A stretch of 6,226 bases of DNA from DAOTVS01 sp034436375 (lineage in GTDB: Bacteria; Chloroflexota; Anaerolineae; SpSt-313): the NCBI GenBank assembly GCA_034436375.1, contig DAOTVS010000011.1:1-6226 (forward strand). The letters run 5' to 3'. Both the position numbers and the translations under genes were made by a program. Positions within the stretch are counted from its first letter, which is position 1; each line of letters starts with the position of its first letter. Shown piece by piece: positions 1 through 6,099 of the stretch. The notes under the pieces are model-generated. The model ran no database searches. It was given only the letters and a program-made list of their open reading frames with translations, and was not told the DNA's origin.

Positions 1-1232
1 CCCTTTTCAAGTCTAAAGGGTTGTACTTGCAGGCTGAAGTAGATGGCGACCTGCCTCCAGTTTTTTGCGACCGCACGCGCATCCGCGAGGTGGTGTTGAA
101 CCTGCTGAGTAATGCTGGACGCTTTACCGAGCAAGGGGGGGTACACATCCACGCTTGGCGAGATCGGAACGAGATCCTGATCAGCGTAGCCGATACAGGG
201 CCTGGCATCGCCCCGGCTGACAAGGACCGCATCTTCCAGCCTTTCGAGCAACTGGACAGCTCTATCCGACGTCGTTACGGTGGATCAGGCTTGGGGCTGG
301 CCATCAGCAAGAGTTTTGTCGAATTGCACGGCGGAAGGATGTGGCTCACCAGTCAGGTGGGCCAAGGCACGACCTTTTTCCTCAGTCTGCCCATTGACCC
401 ACCCGCTGCTTCGGAAGCCGACGTGGCACGCTGGCTGAGTGCCGACTGGGAATACCAGCAGCGCACTCACCGCTCGGCGCCACCCACATCCCCTCCCCAA
501 CCAAGGCTGGTGGTCGTTGAGCGCGATCAGGCCCTGGCGCGCTTGCTCAGCCGCTATCTGGATGGAAAAGACATCGTGCCGGTCAACAGCCTGCAGGAGG
601 CTGTCCAGGAGATGTCCAGGGCGCCTGCGCAAGCCCTCCTGATCAACGAACCGTCAGTCAGTCGCGCACTGGAGGACATGCAGGAAGCGTCATTCGTCGC
701 ACAAGAGACACCAGTAATAATCTGCTCGGTACCGGGCATGCGCCAGGCTGCAGAAGCCCTGGGCGCTGCCGACTATTTGATCAAGCCGCTCTCGCAAGAC
801 AAGCTCCTGGCCGCCCTAGACCGGCTTGCGCTGCCTGGGAACACGCTGCTGGTAGTTGATGATGAGCCGGAGGCATCACGCCTGTACCTGCGCATGTTTG
901 CCTCAGCCGGTCGTCGGTACCACGTGCTGCGGGCCACTAACGGCCAGCAAGCGTTACGCCTCTTGCAGGAACAGCACCCCGATGCCGTCCTCCTCGATCT
1001 GGTCATGCCTGAGATGGATGGCTTCCGCCTGTTGGAAGCCAAAAGCCAGGATCCGGATCTGTGCAATATCCCAGTGATCGTCATCTCGGCGCGCGACCCG
1101 GCAGGCCAGCCCATCGTGAGCCGTTCCTTAGCCGTGACCCGAGCGGGAGGTATTTCGGCCTCTCAACTGCTGGAGTGCATTGCCGGCTTGACGACAGTGC
1201 TCTCTCCGGGCGCAGCGGAGAGAAAGAGTTGA
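1..1232 (+). CDS. Hybrid sensor histidine kinase, C-terminal part (HATPase + two receiver domains), 5' end outside window
   Basis: Two-component signalling protein. The reading frame is open to the left edge (first full codon at base 3), so the sensor and His-phosphoacceptor domains lie outside the window. Residues are numbered from the codon at base 21. The HATPase domain covers about 10-125: N-box NLLSNA (27-32), G1 box DTGPG (58-62), F-box IFQPFEQ (71-77), G2 box GGSGLGL (87-93) and the closing GTTFFLSLP. It looks catalytically complete. A Pro/Ser-rich linker (about 126-160) leads to receiver 1 (about 161-270). That domain has ERD in place of the acidic pair and LLINEP where the phospho-acceptor Asp should be, but keeps the IKP lysine (K255), so it is probably a non-phosphorylatable pseudo-receiver. 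Receiver 2 (about 274-392) has VVDDE (acidic D280, D281), LLDLVMPEMDG (phospho-acceptor D326) and S356, but lacks the usual K-P; it carries SLAVTRAGGIS there instead. The stop abuts the stop of the opposite-strand gene. Its partner regulator is unknown. Confidence 0.93.
   Translation, partial: LFKSKGLYLQAEVDGDLPPVFCDRTRIREVVLNLLSNAGRFTEQGGVHIHAWRDRNEILISVADTGPGIAPADKDRIFQPFEQLDSSIRRRYGGSGLGLAISKSFVELHGGRMWLTSQVGQGTTFFLSLPIDPPAASEADVARWLSADWEYQQRTHRSAPPTSPPQPRLVVVERDQALARLLSRYLDGKDIVPVNSLQEAVQEMSRAPAQALLINEPSVSRALEDMQEASFVAQETPVIICSVPGMRQAAEALGAADYLIKPLSQDKLLAALDRLALPGNTLLVVDDEPEASRLYLRMFASAGRRYHVLRATNGQQALRLLQEQHPDAVLLDLVMPEMDGFRLLEAKSQDPDLCNIPVIVISARDPAGQPIVSRSLAVTRAGGISASQLLECIAGLTTVLSPGAAERKS
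1201..1223. terminator. Hairpin at the convergent gene junction, candidate bidirectional terminator
   Basis: Perfect 8-bp inverted repeat: TCTCTCCG (1201-1208) pairs with CGGAGAGA (1216-1223) around a 7-base loop. It lies in the last codons of the + strand kinase gene and 9 bases beyond the stop of the - strand gene, which is where a terminator is expected for convergent genes with no spacer. Neither side has a U-tract, so it does not fit a classical intrinsic terminator. It could act with Rho, stabilise 3' ends, or be chance. Confidence 0.4.
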
Positions 1233-2573
1233 TCAGCCCCTGGCGCTCTCCTGCTTTGCCAATGCTGCCAGGAACATGTCGCGGCTGACCGGCTTGCGCA
1301 AGAAAGCAGCCGCGCCCAGGGCCAGGGCGAGTTGCTCCTGGGCCAGGATGCTGCAAACAATGACGGGCACGTCGCGCGTCCTGGGGTGCTCGCGCAGGCG
1401 GCCAAGGAGTTCCCAACCATCTAGCCCGGGCAACATGACGTCCAACACGATGATGCTCGGGGCCACTTCTTCGGCCAGCGGGAGTGCTTGCTGGGGATCA
1501 GAGATGCCAGCGAAACGATAGCGAGTGCCTTCGAGGTAACGTTGTAGCAGTTGCAAGGTATCGGCATTGTCATCGACGATCAGGACGGTCACTTCACTGG
1601 CCGCCGGCAGCGTCAGTTGAGCGGCCCAGACCTGGCCCCCGCCTGCGGACACGGACACTTCCACGGACCCGCCGAAAAAGCCAGCTATGCGCCGGGCGAT
1701 CTCCAGGTTGTCCAGGTCATCGGCCGTCTGGGCAAGGGCATCACCTTTGCCCAGCAGCCGCCCTGAAGCAAACGACTGCACCGCGATGGCCACCGCCGCG
1801 CTGCGAGACTGGGCGCTGACATGGACCCGTCCCCCTGGCACCGCATGGATGGCAGCGGTGACGATATTGGAGAGCGCCTGACGGATCGCGATCGGCTGGG
1901 CCACCAACTGCGGCAGATTGCCGGGCAGCGCACACTCAATGCTGACCTGAAGCGCCTCCGCCAGCGGGGTGATGGTTCTCAACACCGGCTGGATCAGGCT
2001 CGCTACATGCAGCGGCTCACTGGGGTAAGACTTGAGCCATTCCAGTTCTTGCTCGCGGCTGGGGGTAGCCCCCTGAGAAGGCAGAGGAGCGTCCGACGTG
2101 TGGGGCGCCGGCTGGTCCATGGGCGTTGCTTTGTCTTGCAGGCCATAGTGGCCCCACAGATAGTCAGCCAGAACGCGCAAGGCCAGAGTCTCCTGCCGGC
2201 GCAACTGCCGGGTGCCGAGGGCTAGGTGAACCGCCACCTCTTCCTGGCTGAACTGCTCGGCATAGCGCTCGTGGAGGATCTGGTAAACCCGCCAGGCATT
2301 AGCCTGGGAGGGAGTGTCGGGATCGGGCTTGAGGGCCTCGATGGCCGCCAGCAAGAGGTGGCGCAGGGCAAGCAGAGGGTTCTCTTGTGGCTCCAGATCC
2401 AAGAGGCCGAGCAATGGATTGTGGCGGAGGGCAATCGGGTCATAGAGATGGCGCAGGGCATTGTGCAGATCGCGGACAAAGCTGGATTTGGCTGCCCAGC
2501 CCGCTGCGTCCGCTCGATGCCCGGTACAAGTCCTGTCGAGGGCCAAATAACCCCCTTTGTGAGTCCTGTTCAT
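1233..2573 (-). CDS. Response regulator-like protein: N-terminal HTH region, degenerate kinase ATPase domain, C-terminal receiver
   Basis: Predicted cytoplasmic signalling protein of 446 residues from the ATG at 2573. Residues about 31-140 are helical, starting FVRDLHNALRHLYDP; they include a helix-turn-helix-like stretch at about 104-135 (FSQEEVAVHLALG, then TRQLRRQETL) resembling sigma-region-4/LuxR-type helices. After a Pro/Ser-rich linker (about 147-172), residues about 188-325 resemble an HATPase: an N-box-like RQALSNIVTAAIHA with N236 is present, but no DxGxG or GxGLGL motif and no phospho-acceptor His helix are visible. This is probably a pseudokinase fold. The receiver (about 328-440) is complete: VDDN (D334, D335), VLDVMLPGLDG (D378), S408 and K427 in RKP. 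The longer frame to 2693 overlaps the neighbouring gene and lacks conserved sequence. A TTG at 2546, preceded by AAAGGGGG, is an alternative start (437 residues). The gene diverges from the importer operon and may control it; that link is inference. Confidence 0.88.
   Translation of the reverse strand: MNRTHKGGYLALDRTCTGHRADAAGWAAKSSFVRDLHNALRHLYDPIALRHNPLLGLLDLEPQENPLLALRHLLLAAIEALKPDPDTPSQANAWRVYQILHERYAEQFSQEEVAVHLALGTRQLRRQETLALRVLADYLWGHYGLQDKATPMDQPAPHTSDAPLPSQGATPSREQELEWLKSYPSEPLHVASLIQPVLRTITPLAEALQVSIECALPGNLPQLVAQPIAIRQALSNIVTAAIHAVPGGRVHVSAQSRSAAVAIAVQSFASGRLLGKGDALAQTADDLDNLEIARRIAGFFGGSVEVSVSAGGGQVWAAQLTLPAASEVTVLIVDDNADTLQLLQRYLEGTRYRFAGISDPQQALPLAEEVAPSIIVLDVMLPGLDGWELLGRLREHPRTRDVPVIVCSILAQEQLALALGAAAFLRKPVSRDMFLAALAKQESARG
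2551..2558 (-). promoter_or_regulatory. Possible ribosome binding site for an alternative TTG start (2546)
   Basis: On the - strand AAAGGGGG lies 4 bases before a TTG in frame with the regulator gene. The ATG at 2573 has no purine-rich stretch at the expected distance. Either start keeps the whole conserved region, and the match to the ribosomal anti-Shine-Dalgarno sequence is imperfect, so the start is not settled. Confidence 0.35.
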
Positions 2574-2581
2574 GCTATACT
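2573..2581 (+). promoter_or_regulatory. Extended -10 promoter candidate for the importer operon
   Basis: TGCTATACT fits the extended -10 form TGnTATAAT with one mismatch. Transcription would begin near 2588, giving a leader of about 104 bases before the binding-protein ATG at 2692. No good -35 lies 16-18 bases upstream (TTGTGA at 2557 leaves only 13), but extended -10 promoters can work without one. The element overlaps the ATG region of the divergent regulator gene. Sigma specificity in this organism is unknown. Confidence 0.4.
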
Positions 2582-2595
2582 GCATCCAGTGCATT

Positions 2596-2620
2596 GTGGA
2601 CTCGTAATTTACCATTCCAC
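2596..2620. promoter_or_regulatory. 25-bp two-tier palindrome, candidate operator in the divergent control region
   Basis: Two nested inverted repeats share one centre at base 2608: outer arms GTGGA (2596-2600) and TCCAC (2616-2620), inner arms GTAA (2604-2607) and TTAC (2609-2612), with equal 3-base spacers. Eighteen bases are paired in symmetry. It overlaps the candidate -10 of the - strand gene and begins about 8 bases past the predicted + strand start, so a dimeric regulator bound here could govern both directions. The regulator family cannot be named from the site. Confidence 0.5.
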
Positions 2621-2634
2621 CCGCAGATCGGCAA
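2606..2634 (-). promoter_or_regulatory. -35/-10 promoter candidate for the divergent regulator gene
   Basis: On the - strand TTGCCG (2634-2629) and TAAATT (2611-2606) are separated by exactly 17 bases; each matches the sigma-70 consensus at 4 of 6 positions. The predicted start near 2599 would leave about 26 bases before the ATG at 2573. The -10 lies inside the 25-bp palindrome, so binding there should block it. The matches are moderate and could be chance. Confidence 0.33.
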
Positions 2635-2636
2635 GT

Positions 2637-2652
2637 TGAGCCTGGTCGCTCA
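2637..2652. repeat. Short inverted repeat TGAGC-N6-GCTCA in the importer leader
   Basis: A perfect 5-bp inverted repeat, 16 bases in total, 28 bases upstream of the AAGGAG ribosome binding site of the binding-protein gene. It could be a second protein-binding site or a small leader hairpin. It is short enough to occur by chance. Confidence 0.22.
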
Positions 2653-2691
2653 GGATTACTCGACTGAAAGGAACCCAGCAAGGAGAAAACC

Positions 2692-4095
2692 ATGGGAAGA
2701 GTAACACGACGTCAGTTCATCGGTATGGCAACCATGACCGTAGCCGGGGGGCTTCTAACCGCCTGCGCTCAGCCCAAGCCGACCCCCGAGCCTACGCCAG
2801 CGCCCACTGCTGCCGCTGCCGCGACCGAGCCGGCAGCCGCTACCGCCCCAGCCGCTACGGCCGTTCCTGCAACTGAGGTTCCAACGGTAGCAGCCAAACA
2901 GGTCACTCTGACCGTCTCTCTGGCTGACTGGAACCCCGATGTCCAGAACTATATTGACAAAGAGGCAGTGCCGGACTTTCAGACCAAATTCCCCGGCCGC
3001 CAGGTCAAGGTTAACTATTCAGACTGGAACCGGTTCAATGAAGAGCTGACCACCGCCTTTGCCGGTGGCGTGGCGCCCGACGTCTTCCAGGGAGGCGCCG
3101 TATGGGCGCCGCAGATGGCTCAGCGCAACTGGGCTCTGCCCCTCGACGACCTGATCAAGACAGCCAGCACTGACTGGGAGTGGGCTGATTTCTACCCCGC
3201 TCTGCAGGATGATGTTACCATCGAAGGCAAGGTTCTGGCGGTCCCCTATCGCATGGACACTCGCCCCATGTGGTACCGTGAGGATATCCTCAAGGAAGCC
3301 GGCGTAGAAGTGCCGACGACCTGGGACGAGATGATCACAGCAGCCAAGGCCTGCGCGAAGATGGAGAACGGCAAGATCACGCGTGAGGGCTGGCATTTTG
3401 CCGACCCTGTCGCCTCCGGCTGGCAGAATGACTGGCAAGCCTATGTCATCTTCCTCGATCAGGCTGGGGGCATGCTGCTCAGCGACGACGGCAAAGAGTG
3501 CCTGATCGACCAACAGCCGGCTATCGATACCCTGCAATTCCTGGTCGACATGATCTACAAACACAACATCATGCCCTACCCCGGCTTTGAGCCCCAGGGC
3601 GACAAATCGGCCCTCATGCTGGGCACGGCAGCCATGCTGAACGGCGGCAGCGATGTCGAAGTGCGCTCGCTCAAGTTCTCGCCCGAGACGGCCGGCTTCA
3701 TCAAGGCGGCCCTGCCGCTCAAAGGCCCTGCCGGGCAGTTCACCCACACCTGGGTCAACAAGTACTTTATCGCCAAGACGGCCAAGGATCCCCAGGAAGC
3801 CTGGGCGCTCCTCGAGTACCTGACCGCCAAACCCACCCTGCAAAAGTACGACACCCTGGCCGGGTACATCAGCCCGCGCAAGTCGGCCGCCGACTCCCCC
3901 GACCTCACGCCGTCGATGAAGGTCTGTATGAACGCCACGGCCATGGCCAAGGTTTTCCCCAAGTACTATCGTCTCCTGGATATCTTCCGGCCGATGGCCA
4001 ACGCCCTGGCGGAAGCCCTGTCCAATAAGACGGCCCCAAAGGAGGCCCTGACCACCGCAGCGACCGAGATTCGCAAGATCCTGGCCGAAGGTTGA
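2692..4095 (+). CDS. ABC transporter substrate-binding lipoprotein, family 1 (carbohydrate, CUT1 type)
   Basis: Extracytoplasmic binding protein of 467 residues that would capture a sugar or related solute and deliver it to the two permeases encoded downstream. The start is set by AAGGAG (2680-2685), 6 bases before the ATG. The N-terminus combines a twin-arginine pattern, TRRQFIG (5-11), with a hydrophobic stretch and lipobox LTAC, so C25 should be the lipidated first residue of the mature protein. Residues 26-67 are a low-complexity Pro/Thr/Ala/Glu linker that would hold the binding domain off the membrane. The rest fits the family: PDVFQGG, a hinge-region VPYRMDTRPMWYR (184-196) and VPTTWDE (207-213), a frequent signature after the KEAGVE helix in SBP_bac_1 proteins. 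Many Trp, Tyr and Asp residues suit a carbohydrate ligand, but the ligand is not identified. First gene of the operon, with a strong stem-loop after its stop. Confidence 0.93.
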   Translation: MGRVTRRQFIGMATMTVAGGLLTACAQPKPTPEPTPAPTAAAAATEPAAATAPAATAVPATEVPTVAAKQVTLTVSLADWNPDVQNYIDKEAVPDFQTKFPGRQVKVNYSDWNRFNEELTTAFAGGVAPDVFQGGAVWAPQMAQRNWALPLDDLIKTASTDWEWADFYPALQDDVTIEGKVLAVPYRMDTRPMWYREDILKEAGVEVPTTWDEMITAAKACAKMENGKITREGWHFADPVASGWQNDWQAYVIFLDQAGGMLLSDDGKECLIDQQPAIDTLQFLVDMIYKHNIMPYPGFEPQGDKSALMLGTAAMLNGGSDVEVRSLKFSPETAGFIKAALPLKGPAGQFTHTWVNKYFIAKTAKDPQEAWALLEYLTAKPTLQKYDTLAGYISPRKSAADSPDLTPSMKVCMNATAMAKVFPKYYRLLDIFRPMANALAEALSNKTAPKEALTTAATEIRKILAEG

Positions 4096-4106
4096 TCCTG
4101 TCCCTC

Positions 4107-4136
4107 GGCGGGCCGGGCATTCCTGCCTGGCCCGCC
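4107..4136 (+). promoter_or_regulatory. Strong intergenic stem-loop between binding-protein and permease genes
   Basis: GGCGGGCC (4107-4114) pairs perfectly with GGCCCGCC (4129-4136). The stem continues with a G-U pair and GGCA (4116-4119) against TGCC (4124-4127), closing on a 4-base loop TTCC: 13 base pairs in all. No U-tract follows, and the next gene starts 28 bases later on the same strand, so a complete terminator is unlikely. Stem-loops here commonly protect the upstream mRNA from 3' decay or partly attenuate transcription, giving more binding protein than permease. Confidence 0.7.
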
Positions 4137-4149
4137 ATTGCACAAGAGG

Positions 4150-4155
4150 AAGGAG
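4150..4155 (+). promoter_or_regulatory. Ribosome binding site that fixes the GTG start of the first permease
   Basis: AAGGAG, inside a longer purine run from 4144 to 4156, lies 9 bases before GTG at 4165. An in-frame TTG at 4138 would place this site inside the coding region and has no ribosome binding site of its own; the hairpin lies immediately upstream of it. The GTG is therefore preferred. Confidence 0.7.
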
Positions 4156-4164
4156 ATTGAGGCT

Positions 4165-5103
4165 GTGGCCAAAGGTGGTCCGCTTTCCCTGGCCCCATCG
4201 CTCAAGCCCCAGCTTGGCCACTGGGCGCGCCTCCGGCGCTACCTGTCGCGACAGGAAGTGCAGACGGCTTATGCCTTCCTGGCCGTGCCAATGCTGCTGC
4301 TTTTCCTGATCAAGATCTATCCGGTCGCTTATAATCTCTACCTGAGCTTCACACGCTATGAAATGGTCCGGGCTCCCCAATGGATCGGGCTGGGGAATTA
4401 CGTCTGGGTGTTCACCGAGCGGGTGAACCAAAAGGCGCTGGTAAACACCCTCCTGTATGCCATTGGCGCCGTGCCGACTGGCACCGCGCTGGCCTTGCTG
4501 GTGGCTGTGCTCCTCAACCGGCCGTTGCCCGGACGAGTGGTGTACCGCACCCTGTATTACATGCCGGTTGTCACCTCGGCCGTCGTCGTGTCGATGGTTT
4601 GGCGGCTCATCTACAACACCCAGAGTGGCCTGCTGAACTCGCTGCTGGCCGACATCGGTCTCGGGCCCTACCAGTGGCTAACCAGCGAGCAGTTGGCCCT
4701 GCCTTCTCTCATTATCGTGATGGTCTGGGGCGGCATCGGCTACAACATGATCACCTACCTGGCCGGTTTGCAGGATATTCCCCCCGAGCTGTATGAGGCA
4801 GCGCGCATTGACGGTGCCAACGAGTGGCAGTATTTCCGCCACATCACTCTGCCGCTCCTCAACCCGGTGACGCTGTTCGTCGTCGTCAACCTCGCCGTCA
4901 GCGTCTTCCGGAACTTTGGCATCGTCTTTATGATGACCCAGGGTGGGCCTAACTATGCGACTACCAACCTGGTGTGGGAAGTCTACACCAATGCTTTCAG
5001 CTTTCTGCGTTTTGGCCGAGCTGCGGCGCTCTCCGTTGTCCTGTTGTTGATCGTTCTACTGATCTCGGTAATCCAGTTCCGCTTGATCCAGGTGGAGGAC
5101 TGA
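4165..5103 (+). CDS. Carbohydrate ABC transporter permease, MalF/UgpA-like (CUT1)
   Basis: Inner-membrane subunit of 312 residues that would form half of the importer channel. A basic, cytoplasmic N-terminus (about 1-33) is followed by six likely membrane segments at about 36-60, 92-115, 126-150, 178-201, 233-256 and 285-307. The loop before the fifth segment carries the EAA motif that docks on the ATPase: EAARIDGA (211-218), ending in ITLP (227-230). YPVAYNLYLSF after the first segment and QGGPNYATTNL near the end are typical of MalF-type CUT1 permeases. Length and topology are normal for the short form of the family, without the large periplasmic loop of enteric MalF. Its stop (5101-5103) is one base before the next ATG, and the GGAGG for that gene lies within its final codons, so the two permeases are probably translationally coupled. 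Confidence 0.93.
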   Translation: MAKGGPLSLAPSLKPQLGHWARLRRYLSRQEVQTAYAFLAVPMLLLFLIKIYPVAYNLYLSFTRYEMVRAPQWIGLGNYVWVFTERVNQKALVNTLLYAIGAVPTGTALALLVAVLLNRPLPGRVVYRTLYYMPVVTSAVVVSMVWRLIYNTQSGLLNSLLADIGLGPYQWLTSEQLALPSLIIVMVWGGIGYNMITYLAGLQDIPPELYEAARIDGANEWQYFRHITLPLLNPVTLFVVVNLAVSVFRNFGIVFMMTQGGPNYATTNLVWEVYTNAFSFLRFGRAAALSVVLLLIVLLISVIQFRLIQVED

Positions 5104-5104
5104 C

Positions 5105-6022
5105 ATGGCGACGATAGCCACTATCCATCGTGGGCCACGCCGACGCCCTCGCTGGCGGCGGAAATTGACGGCAGGGCGCGCTCTGACCTACCTCTTGCTG
5201 ACCTTCTTTGCGCTGTTCATGATCGTGCCTTATCTCTGGATGTTGAGCGCCTCTCTCAAGCCGAATGCCGAGATCTTTACTTCGACCATCGAATGGCTGC
5301 CGCACCGACTCTACGTTCAGAACTATGGCGATGCCTTTGGCATGGCGCATATGGGCACGCTCTTCCTGAACACCGCCGTGGTCTCGGTCGCTTCGGTGCT
5401 GCTGAACCTGCTCTTCTGCTCCATGTGCGGATTTGTCTTCGCCCGGCTCAACTTTGCGGGCAAGAGTGCGCTCTTTTGGCTGCTCATGGCCACCATGATG
5501 GTGCCCTTTGAAGTCCAGATGATCCCCATCTTCCTCATTGCCCGCGGCTTTCCGTTGATGGGCGGCAACAATATCCTGGGGCAGGGCGGCACCGGCCTCA
5601 TGAACAGTTATGCAGGCCTGGTGTTCCCGAACTGCGTCACGGTAGCTGGCATCTTTATGTTCCGGCAGTTCTTCCTGCGCTTCCCTCACGAGCTGGAAGA
5701 CGCCTCACGCATCGACGGCGCCTCCTACGCCGGCTTTTACTGGCGCATCCTGATGCCCAACTGCCGGCCGGTGATCGCCACCCTGGCCCTGTCCGTCTTT
5801 CTGTGGAGCTGGAACGACTTTTTGTGGCCCCTGGTGATCATCCGCGATATGAACATGAAAACTCTGCAACTGGGCCTGGCCGCCTTCCAACAGGAGAATT
5901 CGACCAACTGGGGTCCCATGATGGCAGCCTGTGTGATGATCACCGTACCGGTGATTGCCCTCTTCCTCTCACTGCAGCGTTACTTTGTCCAGAACGTCAC
6001 TTCCAGCGGTCTGAAGGGATAG
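5105..6022 (+). CDS. Carbohydrate ABC transporter permease, MalG/UgpE-like (CUT1)
   Basis: Second inner-membrane subunit, 305 residues, presumed partner of the preceding permease. The start is supported by GGAGG (5094-5098) 6 bases before the ATG, within the end of the upstream gene. A very basic N-terminus (9-25, rich in Arg) should stay cytoplasmic. Likely membrane segments are at about 27-50, 84-112, 120-146, 167-190, 223-246 and 272-294. The EAA loop reads ELEDASRIDGA (196-206), continues to LMP (216-218), and has Asp-Ala in place of Ala-Ala, a variation seen in this family. MIVPYLWMLSASLKP after the first segment, WSWNDFLWPLV in the fifth and the C-terminal QRYFVQ motif are typical of MalG-type proteins. 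No ATPase gene follows; the next gene on the strand is a sulfatase. Confidence 0.94.
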   Translation: MATIATIHRGPRRRPRWRRKLTAGRALTYLLLTFFALFMIVPYLWMLSASLKPNAEIFTSTIEWLPHRLYVQNYGDAFGMAHMGTLFLNTAVVSVASVLLNLLFCSMCGFVFARLNFAGKSALFWLLMATMMVPFEVQMIPIFLIARGFPLMGGNNILGQGGTGLMNSYAGLVFPNCVTVAGIFMFRQFFLRFPHELEDASRIDGASYAGFYWRILMPNCRPVIATLALSVFLWSWNDFLWPLVIIRDMNMKTLQLGLAAFQQENSTNWGPMMAACVMITVPVIALFLSLQRYFVQNVTSSGLKG

Positions 6023-6045
6023 CGACTGAATGACGATTGTCTATT

Positions 6046-6079
6046 GACCCAGGAAACCCAGGACCGGGTGGACCTGGTC
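6046..6079 (+). promoter_or_regulatory. Imperfect stem-loop upstream of the sulfatase gene
   Basis: GACCCAGG (6046-6053) can pair with CCTGGTC (6073-6079) with one bulged C, and ACCC (6056-6059) with GGGT (6066-6069) inside it, for about 11 base pairs in total. It ends three bases before the purine-rich ribosome binding site at 6083. It may modulate translation or transcript stability between permease and sulfatase. The direct repeat CCCAGGA (6048 and 6057) contributes alternative pairings. Confidence 0.35.
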
Positions 6080-6099
6080 ACAAAGGAGAGTTGTCGCGC

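Noticed and set aside
2557..2581. Full -35/-10 promoter TTGTGA to TATACT on the + strand
   Set aside because: The spacer is 13 bases, too short for a sigma-70 promoter; only the extended -10 is retained.
1821..2639. Two adjoining + strand frames (134 and 137 codons) opposite the regulator gene
   Set aside because: The opposite strand has a complete receiver and conserved N-terminal region; these frames show no domains and no ribosome binding site.
2574..2693. Longer N-terminus of the - strand regulator, starting at 2693
   Set aside because: It would overlap the start codon of the divergent gene, consume the whole control region and add sequence without family resemblance.
4138..4164. TTG start for the first permease
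   Set aside because: It would put the AAGGAG site inside the gene and has no ribosome binding site of its own; GTG at 4165 is properly spaced.
3019..4431. 470-codon open frame on the - strand opposite the binding-protein and first permease genes
   Set aside because: It runs antisense across two well-supported genes and their intergenic hairpin. Its product is rich in Gly, Arg, His and Gln with no recognisable domain. It is a by-product of high GC and the codon bias of the + strand genes.
4997..5689. 230-codon open frame on the - strand opposite the permease genes
   Set aside because: Its product is rich in Glu, His, Gln and Arg with no domain and mirrors codon positions of a clear membrane protein. 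Treated as a shadow frame.
6048..6063. Tandem CCCAGGA copies as a possible iteron or repeat array
   Set aside because: Only two copies occur, and they are explained by the stem-loop pairing in the same place.
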